39,428 bases of DNA from Alphaproteobacteria bacterium (GCA_019239415.1 JAFAZW010000084.1:1-39428), one strand, 5' to 3'. Positions 9,819 through 18,612 are shown, counted from the first letter of the stretch. Translations and numbers: made by a program. Notes: generated by a model from the sequence alone, not told the origin.

Positions 9819-11905
9819 GCCCACGCCTCCTCGAAGCTGCGCCGCCGGCTGCGCCACGCGCGCCACACGCGGCCGATGAGCGCGAGCAAGCCGCCCAGCG
9901 CGACCAGGAAGCCGCCGAGCCAGATGAGGGTGACGAACGGCTTCCACCACAGCCGGAGCTGCCAGCGCCCCGCCTCGTCGGACTTGCCGAGGACGGTATA
10001 GAGCTGGCCGTCGAGGACCGTCTGGATCGCCGTCTCGCTGGTCTCCGTCGGCGGCGCGCTGAACAGGCGCGACTGGGGATGGAGCTGGAAGGTGCGGCCG
10101 CCGCGGGTCGCGGTCAGGGTGGCTTCGATCGCCGTCCAGTTCGGGCCTGCGACCGGCTCGACCGCGGCGAAGCGGACCTGGTAGGGGCCGACCGGGATCG
10201 TCTCGCCGACCCGGGCGGCGACGAGCTTCTCCCGAGTGAAGGCGCTCTCGGCGGCCATGCCGGCGAGGCTGACGGCGATGCCGACATGGGCGATCACCAT
10301 GCCCCACAGGAAGAGCGGCGTGCGACGCAGGTTGCGCCTCCACAACGGCGCCACGCTGGCCGCGCCGACGCCGAAGGCAAGGACGAGGCCGAGCAGCGGT
10401 AGCAGGCCGATGCCGGGCGCGAGGAGCACGACCAGCGCGACGGCGAGGAGGCCGATCGCGGCCGGCACGGCCAGGCGCCGGCCCGCCTCTTTGAGCCGGT
10501 CGCGCCGCCAGCGCAGCAGCGGGCCGACCGCCATGGCGACGACGAGGAGGAGGCCGATGGGCCCGGCCGCGCTGTTGAAATAAGGCGGACCGACCGAGAC
10601 CTTGACGCCGATCGCCTCGGTGACGAGCGGATAGAGGGTGCCGATCAGCACCAGCCCGAGCAGCACGGTCAGCAGCAGATTGTTGAGGACGAGCGCGCCC
10701 TCGCGGCTCGCCACTTCGAATTGGCTCCCCTCCTTCACCGTGCCGACGCGGACTCCGAACAGGGTCAGCGCGCCGCCGATATAGAGGGCGAGGAGGATGA
10801 GGATGAAGGCGCCGCGCTTCGGGTCGACGGCGAAGGCGTGGACGCTGGTGAGGATGCCCGAGCGCACCAGGAAGGTGCCGATCATCGACATCGAGAAGGC
10901 GACGACGGCGAGCATCACCGTCCAGGCGCGCAGCGAATCGCGCGTGGCGAGAACCGTCACCGAATGGAGGAGGGCGGTCGCCGCCAGCCACGGCATCAGC
11001 GACGCGTTCTCGACCGGGTCCCAGAACCACCAGCCGCCCCAGCCCAGCTCGTAATAGGCCCAGTAGGAGCCGGCGGTAATCCCGACGGTGAGGAAGATCC
11101 AGGCGGCGAGCACCCAGGGCCGCATCGCCCGCGCGAAGGCCGGGCCGACGTCGCGCGTGATGAGCGCGCCGACCGCGAAGGAGAAAGCGACCGAGATGCC
11201 GACATAGCCGAAATAGAGGGTCGGCGGATGGAAGGCGAGGCCGGGGTCCTGCAGCAGGGGATTGAGGCCGTTGCCCTCGACCGGCGCGGGGAGAAGGCGG
11301 CGGAACGGGTTCGAGGCGAACAACAGGAACGCGTAGAAACCGAGCCCGATGAAAGCCTGGGCGGCGAGCGTGGCGAGCAAGGTCCGCTCATTGAGGCTCC
11401 GCTCGAGCAGCGCCACCGCGGCACCGGCGAGGGCGAGGACGGTCACCCACAGCAGCATCGAGCCTTCGTGATTCCCCCATGCCCCGGCGAACTTGTAGAG
11501 CCAGGGCTTCATCGAATGGCTGTTCGCCGCCACCAGCTCGACCGAGAGGTCCGTGCGCAGGAACAGCTGGATGAGGAGCAGGAAGGCGAGGCCGGCGAAC
11601 ACGGCCTGGACGATGGCGATCGGCCGGACGAGGCGGGCGACGTCGGAGGGGGCGGGTTCCTCGACGGAAACGGAGTAGCCGTCGACGTGCCTCCCCATCG
11701 CCAGATGGGGTCGGGGACCGCCCGAAGGGTGGCGGAGGGGTATCGTCTCGGCCTCGCCGCCTACCCCCCCACCATGCTTCGCATGGTCCCCCTCCCCATC
11801 GCCGATGGGGAGGCACTCTCGCACCGCCATCCACCCGAGGATCAGTTGCAGGAGCGAGAAGGCCGCGGCCAGCCACAAGGCGCCGAGGCCGGCTTCGGCG
11901 ATCAT
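9815..11905 (-). CDS. ccmF: Haem lyase subunit CcmF, with a repeat-encoded insertion
   Basis: Multi-pass membrane protein that attaches haem to apocytochrome c in the periplasm. The 696 residues show the hallmarks: ENSHSMKPWLYKFAGAWGNHEGS, the WWD domain YELGWGGWWFWDPVENAS, and many membrane helices. Residues about 30-73 are encoded by the palindromic element at 11687-11816 and separate the first helix from ARLVRPIAIVQAVFAGLAF; they are polar, rich in Gly and His, and resemble nothing in CcmF. Removing them leaves about 652 residues, the usual CcmF length. The frame is intact across the element and the gene is followed by coupled ccmG, so it is probably functional. The start overlaps the ccmE stop (ATGA). 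Confidence 0.95.
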   Translation of the reverse strand: MIAEAGLGALWLAAAFSLLQLILGWMAVRECLPIGDGEGDHAKHGGGVGGEAETIPLRHPSGGPRPHLAMGRHVDGYSVSVEEPAPSDVARLVRPIAIVQAVFAGLAFLLLIQLFLRTDLSVELVAANSHSMKPWLYKFAGAWGNHEGSMLLWVTVLALAGAAVALLERSLNERTLLATLAAQAFIGLGFYAFLLFASNPFRRLLPAPVEGNGLNPLLQDPGLAFHPPTLYFGYVGISVAFSFAVGALITRDVGPAFARAMRPWVLAAWIFLTVGITAGSYWAYYELGWGGWWFWDPVENASLMPWLAATALLHSVTVLATRDSLRAWTVMLAVVAFSMSMIGTFLVRSGILTSVHAFAVDPKRGAFILILLALYIGGALTLFGVRVGTVKEGSQFEVASREGALVLNNLLLTVLLGLVLIGTLYPLVTEAIGVKVSVGPPYFNSAAGPIGLLLVVAMAVGPLLRWRRDRLKEAGRRLAVPAAIGLLAVALVVLLAPGIGLLPLLGLVLAFGVGAASVAPLWRRNLRRTPLFLWGMVIAHVGIAVSLAGMAAESAFTREKLVAARVGETIPVGPYQVRFAAVEPVAGPNWTAIEATLTATRGGRTFQLHPQSRLFSAPPTETSETAIQTVLDGQLYTVLGKSDEAGRWQLRLWWKPFVTLIWLGGFLVALGGLLALIGRVWRAWRSRRRSFEEAWA
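11687..11816. repeat. Compound palindromic repeat element inside ccmF (family 1)
   Basis: A 130-bp palindrome with perfect 14-bp outer arms (GTGCCTCCCCATCG at 11687-11700 and its complement at 11803-11816). Inside it are four hairpins in the same order as in the lon-hup copy: CCCATC/GATGGG, CCGCCC-GAA-GGGTGG, ACCATGC-TTC-GCATGGT, and CTCCCCATC/GATGGGGAG. The central arms GGCGGAGGGGTA and TACCCCCCCACC also pair. It is read through by ccmF on the minus strand and encodes about residues 30-73 of CcmF. Confidence 0.92.
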
Positions 11906-12342
11906 TTGAGACTCCGGCTCTTATGCTCGCCGGTATTGGCGTCGAGCACCGGCGGCCGGTAATTCTCGTCGTGCTTGGCCAGGATCTCCGTCGCGACGAA
12001 CCGGCCGCCCGCCTCGAAGCGGCCCTCGGCGACGACGCCGCTCTTTTCCTTGAAGAGGTCGGGGACGATGCCGCGGTAGCGGACGGGGATCGTGTGCGGC
12101 GTCTCGTCGCCGACGACGAAGTCGATGGTAACGCCGTCGGCGGCGCGGCGGATCGAGCCGGTCTGGACCATGCCGCCGATCCGCACCGCGCGTCCCGTCG
12201 GCACACCCTGCCGCGCGACGTCGCCCGGCGTGTAGAAATAGGCGGCCTGGTCCTTGAGCGCCGACATGGCGAGCAGCACCGCCGCGACGACGGCGGCGGC
12301 GGCGGCGAGGAGGAGGGCGAGGCGCTGGTTCTTGCGCTTCAC
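11902..12342 (-). CDS. ccmE: Cytochrome c maturation haem chaperone CcmE
   Basis: Membrane-anchored periplasmic chaperone that binds haem covalently and hands it to CcmF. The 146 residues have an N-terminal anchor, an OB-fold body (YFYTPGDV, RIGGMVQTGSI, VRYRGIVPDLFKEKSGVVAEG), and the haem-binding histidine at about residue 124 in AKHDENYRPP, with the conserved tyrosine four residues later. The start is a GTG at 12342 that overlaps the ccmD stop (GTGA). Confidence 0.96.
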   Translation of the reverse strand: MKRKNQRLALLLAAAAAVVAAVLLAMSALKDQAAYFYTPGDVARQGVPTGRAVRIGGMVQTGSIRRAADGVTIDFVVGDETPHTIPVRYRGIVPDLFKEKSGVVAEGRFEAGGRFVATEILAKHDENYRPPVLDANTGEHKSRSLK

Positions 12343-12470
12343 CGCGAGTCCCTCCGTGTCCCGGCCTCGCGCTCGGCGCGGCGCATCGCCGCGTAGCTCG
12401 CCACGACGAGACCGACCGTCGCGACGAGCGTGACGGCATAGGCGCCGGCGATGAATGGCCAGTGGCTCAC
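12339..12470 (-). CDS. ccmD: Haem exporter protein CcmD (43 aa)
   Basis: Small single-pass membrane protein that helps release holo-CcmE from the CcmABC complex. It begins at GTG 12470 with SHWPFIAGAYAVTLVATVG, continues with a hydrophobic helix and ends in a charged tail (RRAEREAG). Length, topology and position between ccmC and ccmE fit CcmD. Both junctions are 4-nt GTGA overlaps. Confidence 0.92.
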   Translation of the reverse strand: MSHWPFIAGAYAVTLVATVGLVVASYAAMRRAEREAGTRRDSR

Positions 12471-13180
12471 GCCGCCAGCCTCCGCAGCCGCGCCTCGACC
12501 TTCTGCCGCGCCAGCAGCGCCCGCATCCGCATCAGCACGACGGCGGCGAACAGGAGGGTGAAGCCCAGGGCCGAGCCGAGCAGCGGCCAGAGCATGGCAG
12601 GATCGATCGTGGTGCCGGTCAGCCCGATCGACTGGCCCTGGTGGAGCGAGCGCCACCACAGGACCGAATAGTGGATCACCGGCAGGTTGACGGCGCCGAC
12701 GAGGCCGAAAATGGCGGCAAGACGGCCGTCGCCGCTGCGCTCGCGCTCCGCCTCCGCGAGGGCGATCCAGCCCGCATAGAGGAAGAGGAGGACGAGCATC
12801 GACGTCATCCTCCCGTCCCATTGCCACCAGGTTCCCCAGGTAGGGCGGCCCCACAACGAGCCGGTGGCGAGGCAGATGGCGGTGAACACCGCCCCGGGCA
12901 CGGCGACCGCCCGCGCGGCGATCGCCGCCAGCGGGTGGCGCCACACGAGCTGCATCAGCGAGGCGGCGGCGAGGGCCGCCCAGCCTCCCATGCCGAGCCA
13001 CGCCGCCGGAACGTGCACGTAGAGGATGCGCACGCTCTCCCCCTGCAGATAGTCGCGCGGCGCCAGCACCAGACCGTCGAGCAATGCGAGCGCCACCAGC
13101 AGACCGCCGCCCCAGCCGAGCCAGGCGGTGAGCGGACGGGCGAGCTTCAGGAAGCGGGCGGGATTGGCGAAAGCGTGCAT
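12467..13180 (-). CDS. ccmC: Haem exporter protein CcmC
   Basis: Six-helix membrane protein that loads haem onto CcmE. The 237 residues carry the WWD-type motif GRPTWGTWWQWDGRMTSML and the flanking haem-ligand histidines in YVHVPAAW and LPVIHYSVLWWRSLHQG. The ATG at 13180 (MHAFANPARFLKLARPL) is preferred to an in-frame ATG at 13267, because the upstream 29 residues are highly basic, look unlike CcmC, and overlap the promoter region of the divergent transporter. It is the first gene of the coupled seven-gene ccm run; the ABC subunits CcmA and CcmB are not in this window. Confidence 0.95.
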   Translation of the reverse strand: MHAFANPARFLKLARPLTAWLGWGGGLLVALALLDGLVLAPRDYLQGESVRILYVHVPAAWLGMGGWAALAAASLMQLVWRHPLAAIAARAVAVPGAVFTAICLATGSLWGRPTWGTWWQWDGRMTSMLVLLFLYAGWIALAEAERERSGDGRLAAIFGLVGAVNLPVIHYSVLWWRSLHQGQSIGLTGTTIDPAMLWPLLGSALGFTLLFAAVVLMRMRALLARQKVEARLRRLAA

Positions 13181-13278
13181 CGACTTGCGCTGCCTTCTAG
13201 CCGAGCCGCGCCGCGGCTCAAAGCGGTGGGATGCACGTATATGGCTTTTTGCCGCCCGCCTCGGCACTAGGGCGGCCG

Positions 13279-14181
13279 ATGGCGTCCCGCCCGCAGCAGA
13301 ACCGGCTCCTCGGCATTGCCTTGCGCATCGGCGCGGCGAGCTGCTTCGGCTGCATGGGCGGCGCGATCAAGCTCGGCTATGCGGCGGGCGCGTCGACGGT
13401 CGAGCTCGGCTTCTACCGCTTCCTGTTCGGCCTCGTGCCGCTGCTCGTCTGGATCGCCCGCAGCGGCAACCGGGAGGTCTGGCGGACCGAGCGGCCGGCG
13501 GCGCACTTCTGGCGCGCCGTCCTCGGTCTGACGACGATGCTGCTGACCTTCAGCGCCCTCGCCTACCTGCCGCTGGCCGAGGCGACGACGATCGCCTTCG
13601 CCGCCCCCTTGTTCGCGGTCGTGCTGTCCGCGACGGCGCTCAAGGAGCAGGTCGGCCGCCACCGCTGGAGCGCCGTCGGGATCGGCTTCGTCGGCGTGGT
13701 CCTCGTCATGCAGCCGCACGGCGAGACATTTCCCGCCATCGGCCTGGCGCTCGCCATCGTCGCCGCCCTGGGCGTCGGTGCGGTCGCGATCACGCTTCGC
13801 CAGATAGGCCGCACCGAGGGGACGCAGACGATCGTGCTTTGGTTCACCTGCCTCTCGCTCGTCGGGCTCGGGCTGCTGATGCCCTTTTACGCCCGCGTCC
13901 ATGACGGGCGGACGTGGCTGATCCTGCTCGCGCTCGGCGGCTTCGGCGGGCTCGGCCAGCTGCTGATGACGGCGTCGCTGCGCTACGCCCCGGTCTCCGC
14001 GGTGGTGCCGTTCGACTATGTGCAATTGCTCTGGGCCGTGCTGCTCGGCTGGCTGCTGTTCGCGCAGCACCCTGCCGGCACCACCTGGGCGGGCGCCGCG
14101 ATCATTGTCGCGAGCGGCCTCTACACCGTCTGGCGCGAGCATGTGCTCGGGCGCGAGAAGGTGCGCGACCTCGCACTTTAG
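13279..14181 (+). CDS. EamA/DMT-superfamily transporter
   Basis: An inner-membrane protein of 300 residues with about ten hydrophobic helices in two repeats, the plan of the EamA (RhaT/YdcZ-like) drug/metabolite exporters. Recognisable pieces are FGCMGGAIKLGYAAG and ALAYLPLAEATTIAFAAPLFA in repeat 1 and SLRYAPVSAVVPFDYVQLLWA in repeat 2. The substrate cannot be told from sequence. The ATG at 13279 (MASRPQQN) is preferred to the in-frame ATG at 13231, since TATATG near 13240 looks like a -10 element and AGGG lies just upstream of 13279. It is divergent from ccmC. Confidence 0.88.
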   Translation: MASRPQQNRLLGIALRIGAASCFGCMGGAIKLGYAAGASTVELGFYRFLFGLVPLLVWIARSGNREVWRTERPAAHFWRAVLGLTTMLLTFSALAYLPLAEATTIAFAAPLFAVVLSATALKEQVGRHRWSAVGIGFVGVVLVMQPHGETFPAIGLALAIVAALGVGAVAITLRQIGRTEGTQTIVLWFTCLSLVGLGLLMPFYARVHDGRTWLILLALGGFGGLGQLLMTASLRYAPVSAVVPFDYVQLLWAVLLGWLLFAQHPAGTTWAGAAIIVASGLYTVWREHVLGREKVRDLAL

Positions 14182-14192
14182 GGTCCAGATCC

Positions 14193-15242
<1,050 letters not shown>

Positions 15243-15282
15243 GCGGGCCCAGTCCTGCGAGCGGGTTTAGGAGGGGCGCAGG

Positions 15283-15360
15283 TGGGGCGATCGAGGGGAC
15301 TTGAACCCCCGACCCTCGGTACCACAAACCGATGCTCTAACCAACTGAGCTACGATCGCC
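15283..15360 (-). tRNA. tRNA-His (anticodon GTG)
   Basis: On the minus strand the acceptor GCGATCG/CGATCGC is preceded by an encoded G at position -1 (15360) facing C73, the identity feature of tRNA-His. The D stem is GCTC/GAGC, the anticodon stem TCGGT/ACCGA with loop TTGTGGT (anticodon GTG), and the T loop TTCAAGT. The CCA is encoded (15285-15283). Confidence 0.96.
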
Positions 15361-15435
15361 ACAAGGTGCGCCTGCGGGTGCGGGGCGCACATAGGGGCGC
15401 GGGGGGGCGAGCGTCAATGGCCCGCTCGCCGCTCA

Positions 15436-16818
15436 TCAGCGCGTCAGCCCGAGCCGCTCCCGGCGGATCCAGCGAAGCAGCATGAGCAGGGCGACAACGG
15501 CGAGGCCGCTCGCCAGCCCGGTCCAGATGCCGACCCCGTTCCAGCCGAACCCGAAGGCGAGGCCGACCGCGATCGCCAGCCCCACGACCCAATAGCCGAA
15601 GGCCGCGAACAGCATCGGCACGCGCGTGTCGTGGAGGCCGCGGAGCATGCCCGCGCCGACCGATTGGGCACCGTCGAACACCTGGAACGCCGCCGCCAGG
15701 AAGAGGAAGGAGACGGCGAGAGGGATGACCGCGGCGTTGGCCGGATCGGCCGGATCGAGGAAGAGGGTGACCAGGCGGTGGGGGATGGCGAACATGACGC
15801 AGGCCATCGCCGCCATGAACGTGACGCCGAGCGCGAAGGCGGTCCAGCCGGCGCGGGCGATCCCGGCGGGGTCGCGGCGGCCGAAGGCGAGGCCGACGCG
15901 CACCGTCGCCGCCTGGCTCAGCCCCAGGGGCACCATGAAGGTGAAGGCGGCGATCTGCAGCGCCACCGCGTGGGCGGCCACCGCGGTGGCGCCGAGCAGG
16001 CCCATCAGGAACACGGCCGCATTGAAGATGGTGATCTCGAGCGCCAGCGTCACGGCGATCGGCGCGCCCAGCCGCCAGACGCCCCGGAACCGCTCCCAGT
16101 CGGGCCGCCAGAAGCGTCCGAACAGGTGGTAGCGGCGAAAACGGGGATGGAGGCTGACCACCGCCGCCATCGCCACGAACATGAAGGCGCTGGCGCAGCT
16201 GCTGCCGATGCCGGCGCCCTGGAGCCCCAGAGCCGGGAAGCCGAAGCGGCCGAAGATGAGGCCGTAGTTGAGGAAGGCGTTGACGGCGACGCCGGCCAGA
16301 CCGACCGCCAGCGACCAGGCGGGCCGCTCCAGCGCCGAGACGAAGGAGCGCAGCACCAGGTACCAGAGGACCGGCACGATCGCCCACATCAGGGCCCTGA
16401 CGAAGCGCTGCGCTCCCGCCGCCAGCGCCGGATCCTGGTGCATGGCGAGAAGGATCGCCTCGGTGTGCCAGAGCACCAGCCAGACGGGCACGGCGATCGA
16501 CACCGCCGCCCACATCGCCTGCCGCACCGTGCGGCGGACGTCGCGGACGCTGTGCCGCCGCGCGCCCAGCTCCTTCGCCATCATCGGCGCCGCGGCGGTG
16601 ACGAGGCCGATGCCGAAGATGAGGAAGGCGTAATAGAGGTTGATGCCGATCGTCGCCGCCGCCAGCGTCCGCGCGCCCGCCCAGCCGAGCAGGACGATGT
16701 CGGTCGACTGGATGAGGGACTGGGTGAGGTTCGTCATCACCAGCGGCCAAGCGAGCGCCACCGTCGCGCGCAGCTCGCCGCGCCAGAGGCGTGTCTCCCG
16801 GTCCCTTTGCCGATGCAT
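15436..16818 (-). CDS. MATE-family efflux transporter
   Basis: Twelve-helix inner-membrane antiporter of the MATE (NorM/DinF-like) family, which expels organic cations using Na+ or H+. From the ATG at 16818 (MHRQRDRETRLWRGEL) it is 460 residues, the normal length. Family features include LAWPLVMTNLTQSLIQSTD and, later, GLAFGRRDPAGIARAGW and GAGMLRGLHDTRVPML. The frame is open for a further 67 codons upstream to 17019, through a 33-bp tandem repeat, but the only early start there is a TTG without a ribosome binding site and the residues are Pro/Arg-rich. A promoter-like sequence at 17211-17239 would give a long leader. Confidence 0.92.
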   Translation of the reverse strand: MHRQRDRETRLWRGELRATVALAWPLVMTNLTQSLIQSTDIVLLGWAGARTLAAATIGINLYYAFLIFGIGLVTAAAPMMAKELGARRHSVRDVRRTVRQAMWAAVSIAVPVWLVLWHTEAILLAMHQDPALAAGAQRFVRALMWAIVPVLWYLVLRSFVSALERPAWSLAVGLAGVAVNAFLNYGLIFGRFGFPALGLQGAGIGSSCASAFMFVAMAAVVSLHPRFRRYHLFGRFWRPDWERFRGVWRLGAPIAVTLALEITIFNAAVFLMGLLGATAVAAHAVALQIAAFTFMVPLGLSQAATVRVGLAFGRRDPAGIARAGWTAFALGVTFMAAMACVMFAIPHRLVTLFLDPADPANAAVIPLAVSFLFLAAAFQVFDGAQSVGAGMLRGLHDTRVPMLFAAFGYWVVGLAIAVGLAFGFGWNGVGIWTGLASGLAVVALLMLLRWIRRERLGLTR

Positions 16819-16864
16819 CGCGGCGCCGTAGCGGGTGCGGGCGGCGGGCGGAAGGCGGGGCGAT

Positions 16865-16963
16865 GCCGGGGACTTGCCGGGTCGCCGCCGGGCGGGAGCC
16901 GGGTGGTTACCGGCTCGCTGCCGGATCGGAGCCGGGTGCTTGCCGGGTCGCCGACCGGTTTCG
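16865..16963. repeat. 33-bp tandem repeat, three degenerate copies
   Basis: Three adjacent 33-bp units begin at 16865, 16898 and 16931, each starting GCCGGG and containing a second GCCGG-like block. Read on the minus strand in the MATE frame they would encode 11-residue repeats of the type RRPGKHPAP. The period is a multiple of three, so the frame stays open through all copies. Confidence 0.75.
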
Positions 16964-17074
16964 ACCGCCGGGCCTCCCGGCTGGGGCGTGAGGGACCCGG
17001 ACGAATTCGGGGACCCCAACCCGCGCGGCGGAAGGTGCGGAAGTTTCGAAGTTTCGCGAAAATAAAAATCCGCT

Positions 17075-17098
17075 CGATCAATCGCGCCCGATTGATCG
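17075..17098. promoter_or_regulatory. Perfect 10-bp inverted repeat (operator or hairpin)
   Basis: CGATCAATCG (17075-17084) and CGATTGATCG (17089-17098) flank a 4-nt spacer. On the plus strand CTTTTT follows directly; on the minus strand a T-rich tract (ATTTTTATTTT) begins 5 nt later. It could be a terminator hairpin or a dimeric repressor site upstream of the MATE gene. Confidence 0.5.
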
Positions 17099-17210
17099 CT
17101 TTTTCCAATCAGTCCCCGCTTCGACCCCCCGGTTTGGGGCGGCGAGTCGCGTCCTCATCTCCACCATGTCAACGAGCCTGCTCGCCGCGGGTCGAGAGCG
17201 ACGAAATAGA

Positions 17211-17239
17211 TACATAGTACGAACATAGAGAGAAGTCAA
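17211..17239 (-). promoter_or_regulatory. Candidate sigma-70 promoter reading towards the MATE gene
   Basis: On the minus strand TTGACT (17239-17234) and TATGTA (17216-17211) are exactly 17 nt apart in an AT-rich pocket. Transcription would begin near 17204, about 385 nt before the MATE ATG and just downstream of the secreted-protein gene. Confidence 0.45.
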
Positions 17240-17268
17240 GCCGTTCGCGGATCACCGGCGCGACGGCC

Positions 17269-18426
17269 TCAGCGGTCGGCGGCGATGCGGAAGCCGGCGA
17301 GGAGCCATTCGCCCCTGCGCCTGACCAGGTCGAAGGAGACGGCGCCCTCCTGGAAGAGGATTGTCTCGCGTCCGCGGCCGGTCTTGCGCCGCTCGACCCG
17401 GTCGGCGAACAGGTAGGGCGGCATGTCGCGGACGAGCTTCCTGGCGACGACGTCGGACGCGCAATAGGCGCGGACGGCGCGAAGGTCGCGCGCCTGGGCG
17501 TGGCGGATCGCGTTGTTCACGGCGGCCAGATCGGGGAGGTTGTAGATCCGGCCGACGAAGCGGGGAGCGTCGCCGGACAGATCGAACGAATCCGCGGCGC
17601 ACAGGGTCGGGTTATCCCACGTATCGACGGCCGAGAAGAAGCAATAAGGCAGCTGGATGACCCTGCCGGACGTGCGGAGCGTGCCGACGTGCTTCGACTC
17701 CGCGGGGTCGAGGCCCTCGGCGCCTTCGATGCTGAGGATCTGCTCGCCCAGCTGTCCCGCCTCCGCGCTCCACTCATAGCCATAATATTGCTCGCCGATG
17801 GAGCCCGCGCAGCCGGAGCGCCAAACCTTCGCCAGGAATCGCGGGCGGCCGCTCGGACCGCGATGCAGGGGAATGAGATCGATGGCGCTGGGGCGGCCGC
17901 TCGGATCGGCAAAGCTGACCTCGCGCCACCTGGTGCCGGGATCGACCGCGGCATCCTTGCCGAGGAAGTAGGCGCCGAAGAGGACGAATCGCGCCGTGTC
18001 GCGGTAGGACATGCGGACCAGGATGGCCGGCTGCACGGCGACGACCTGGAAGTGGAAACGGTTCTCGGCCGGCCAGCCCTTGTCGATCTCGGCGCTCGAA
18101 CGCTCGACCTCGAGCAGAGCCGCGCCGGCGCGCGATGCCGCCTCGGACGCCCGCGCGACCGGCGGGCGGTTCAGCCGCTCGGCGACCAGGTCGTCGACCG
18201 TCCTGAACAGTAAGTCTTCCGCTTCGTGGACCTCGGCGCTTTTCGCCGACGGCAGCGGCGCGTCGCAATCGCCCGGACCCGCGGCAGCCAGCTGGCGCAG
18301 CAGGTCTGGCGCGGTCGGCGGGGCAGCGTCGGCGGCGATCGCGCGCGAAGACGATGCCGCCGCCGCGAGCCACAACAGAATCGCTGAGGCTGACAGGATC
18401 CGCCGAACTGCAGGGCGCGAGGTCAT
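17269..18426 (-). CDS. Secreted protein of unknown function
   Basis: I do not recognise a family. The 385 residues begin with a typical signal peptide (basic MTSRPAVRR, then a hydrophobic run ending AAAASSSRAIAADA), so the mature protein should be periplasmic or exported. The mature part has several cysteines (GPGDCDAP, RSGCAGSI, PYCFFS, TLCAADS, RAYCASD) that could form disulfides, and is otherwise a soluble mixed sequence; the end (VSFDLVRRRGEWLLAGFRI) resembles the exposed strand of NTF2/SnoaL-like folds, but weakly. The ATG at 18426 follows AGAGGA at good spacing; an ORF start at 18495 is ignored. It is divergent from the TMEM175-like gene and lies upstream of the MATE gene. Confidence 0.8.
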   Translation of the reverse strand: MTSRPAVRRILSASAILLWLAAAASSSRAIAADAAPPTAPDLLRQLAAAGPGDCDAPLPSAKSAEVHEAEDLLFRTVDDLVAERLNRPPVARASEAASRAGAALLEVERSSAEIDKGWPAENRFHFQVVAVQPAILVRMSYRDTARFVLFGAYFLGKDAAVDPGTRWREVSFADPSGRPSAIDLIPLHRGPSGRPRFLAKVWRSGCAGSIGEQYYGYEWSAEAGQLGEQILSIEGAEGLDPAESKHVGTLRTSGRVIQLPYCFFSAVDTWDNPTLCAADSFDLSGDAPRFVGRIYNLPDLAAVNNAIRHAQARDLRAVRAYCASDVVARKLVRDMPPYLFADRVERRKTGRGRETILFQEGAVSFDLVRRRGEWLLAGFRIAADR

Positions 18427-18612
18427 CCGGAGTCCTCTTTGTTGCGGCGACGGGAACGACGACGGGATTTTCACCTCGACGCCACGTCGGCGCAAGCCGG
18501 TCGCGGTGGGCAGTCGCGGTGACGGTCACGCTGTCACCCCCGGGTCCGGCGCCGGCCGTGGCGCTTTCGGGAGACGGGAGCAACCTCGCCCGCCATCGCG
18601 CGTTCGCCGCTG

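Larger units (their letters stand above)
16819..17268. other. 450-bp non-coding region upstream of the MATE gene
   Basis: No convincing gene was found. It contains a 33-bp tandem repeat (16865-16963), an AT-rich stretch with a perfect 10-bp inverted repeat (17075-17098), and a minus-strand promoter-like sequence (17211-17239). A 26-codon minus-strand ORF (MRTRLAAPNRGVEAG...) starting near 17161 after GGTGGAG is possible but unsupported. Base composition at 17040-17110 and 17205-17240 is clearly more AT-rich than the surroundings. Confidence 0.6.

Noticed and set aside
13181-13267. Longer ccmC start at 13267
   Set aside because: The extra 29 residues are strongly basic, do not resemble CcmC and cover the likely promoter of the divergent transporter.
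16819-17019. N-terminal extension of the MATE transporter to 17019
   Set aside because: Not used for the gene model: the start would be a TTG without a ribosome binding site, and the extra residues are Pro/Arg-rich repeats unlike the family. Kept as a finding because the frame stays open through the repeat.
17600-17630. DnaA-box-like TTATCCCACG
   Set aside because: It has an extra base relative to the consensus, is single, and lies inside a coding sequence.
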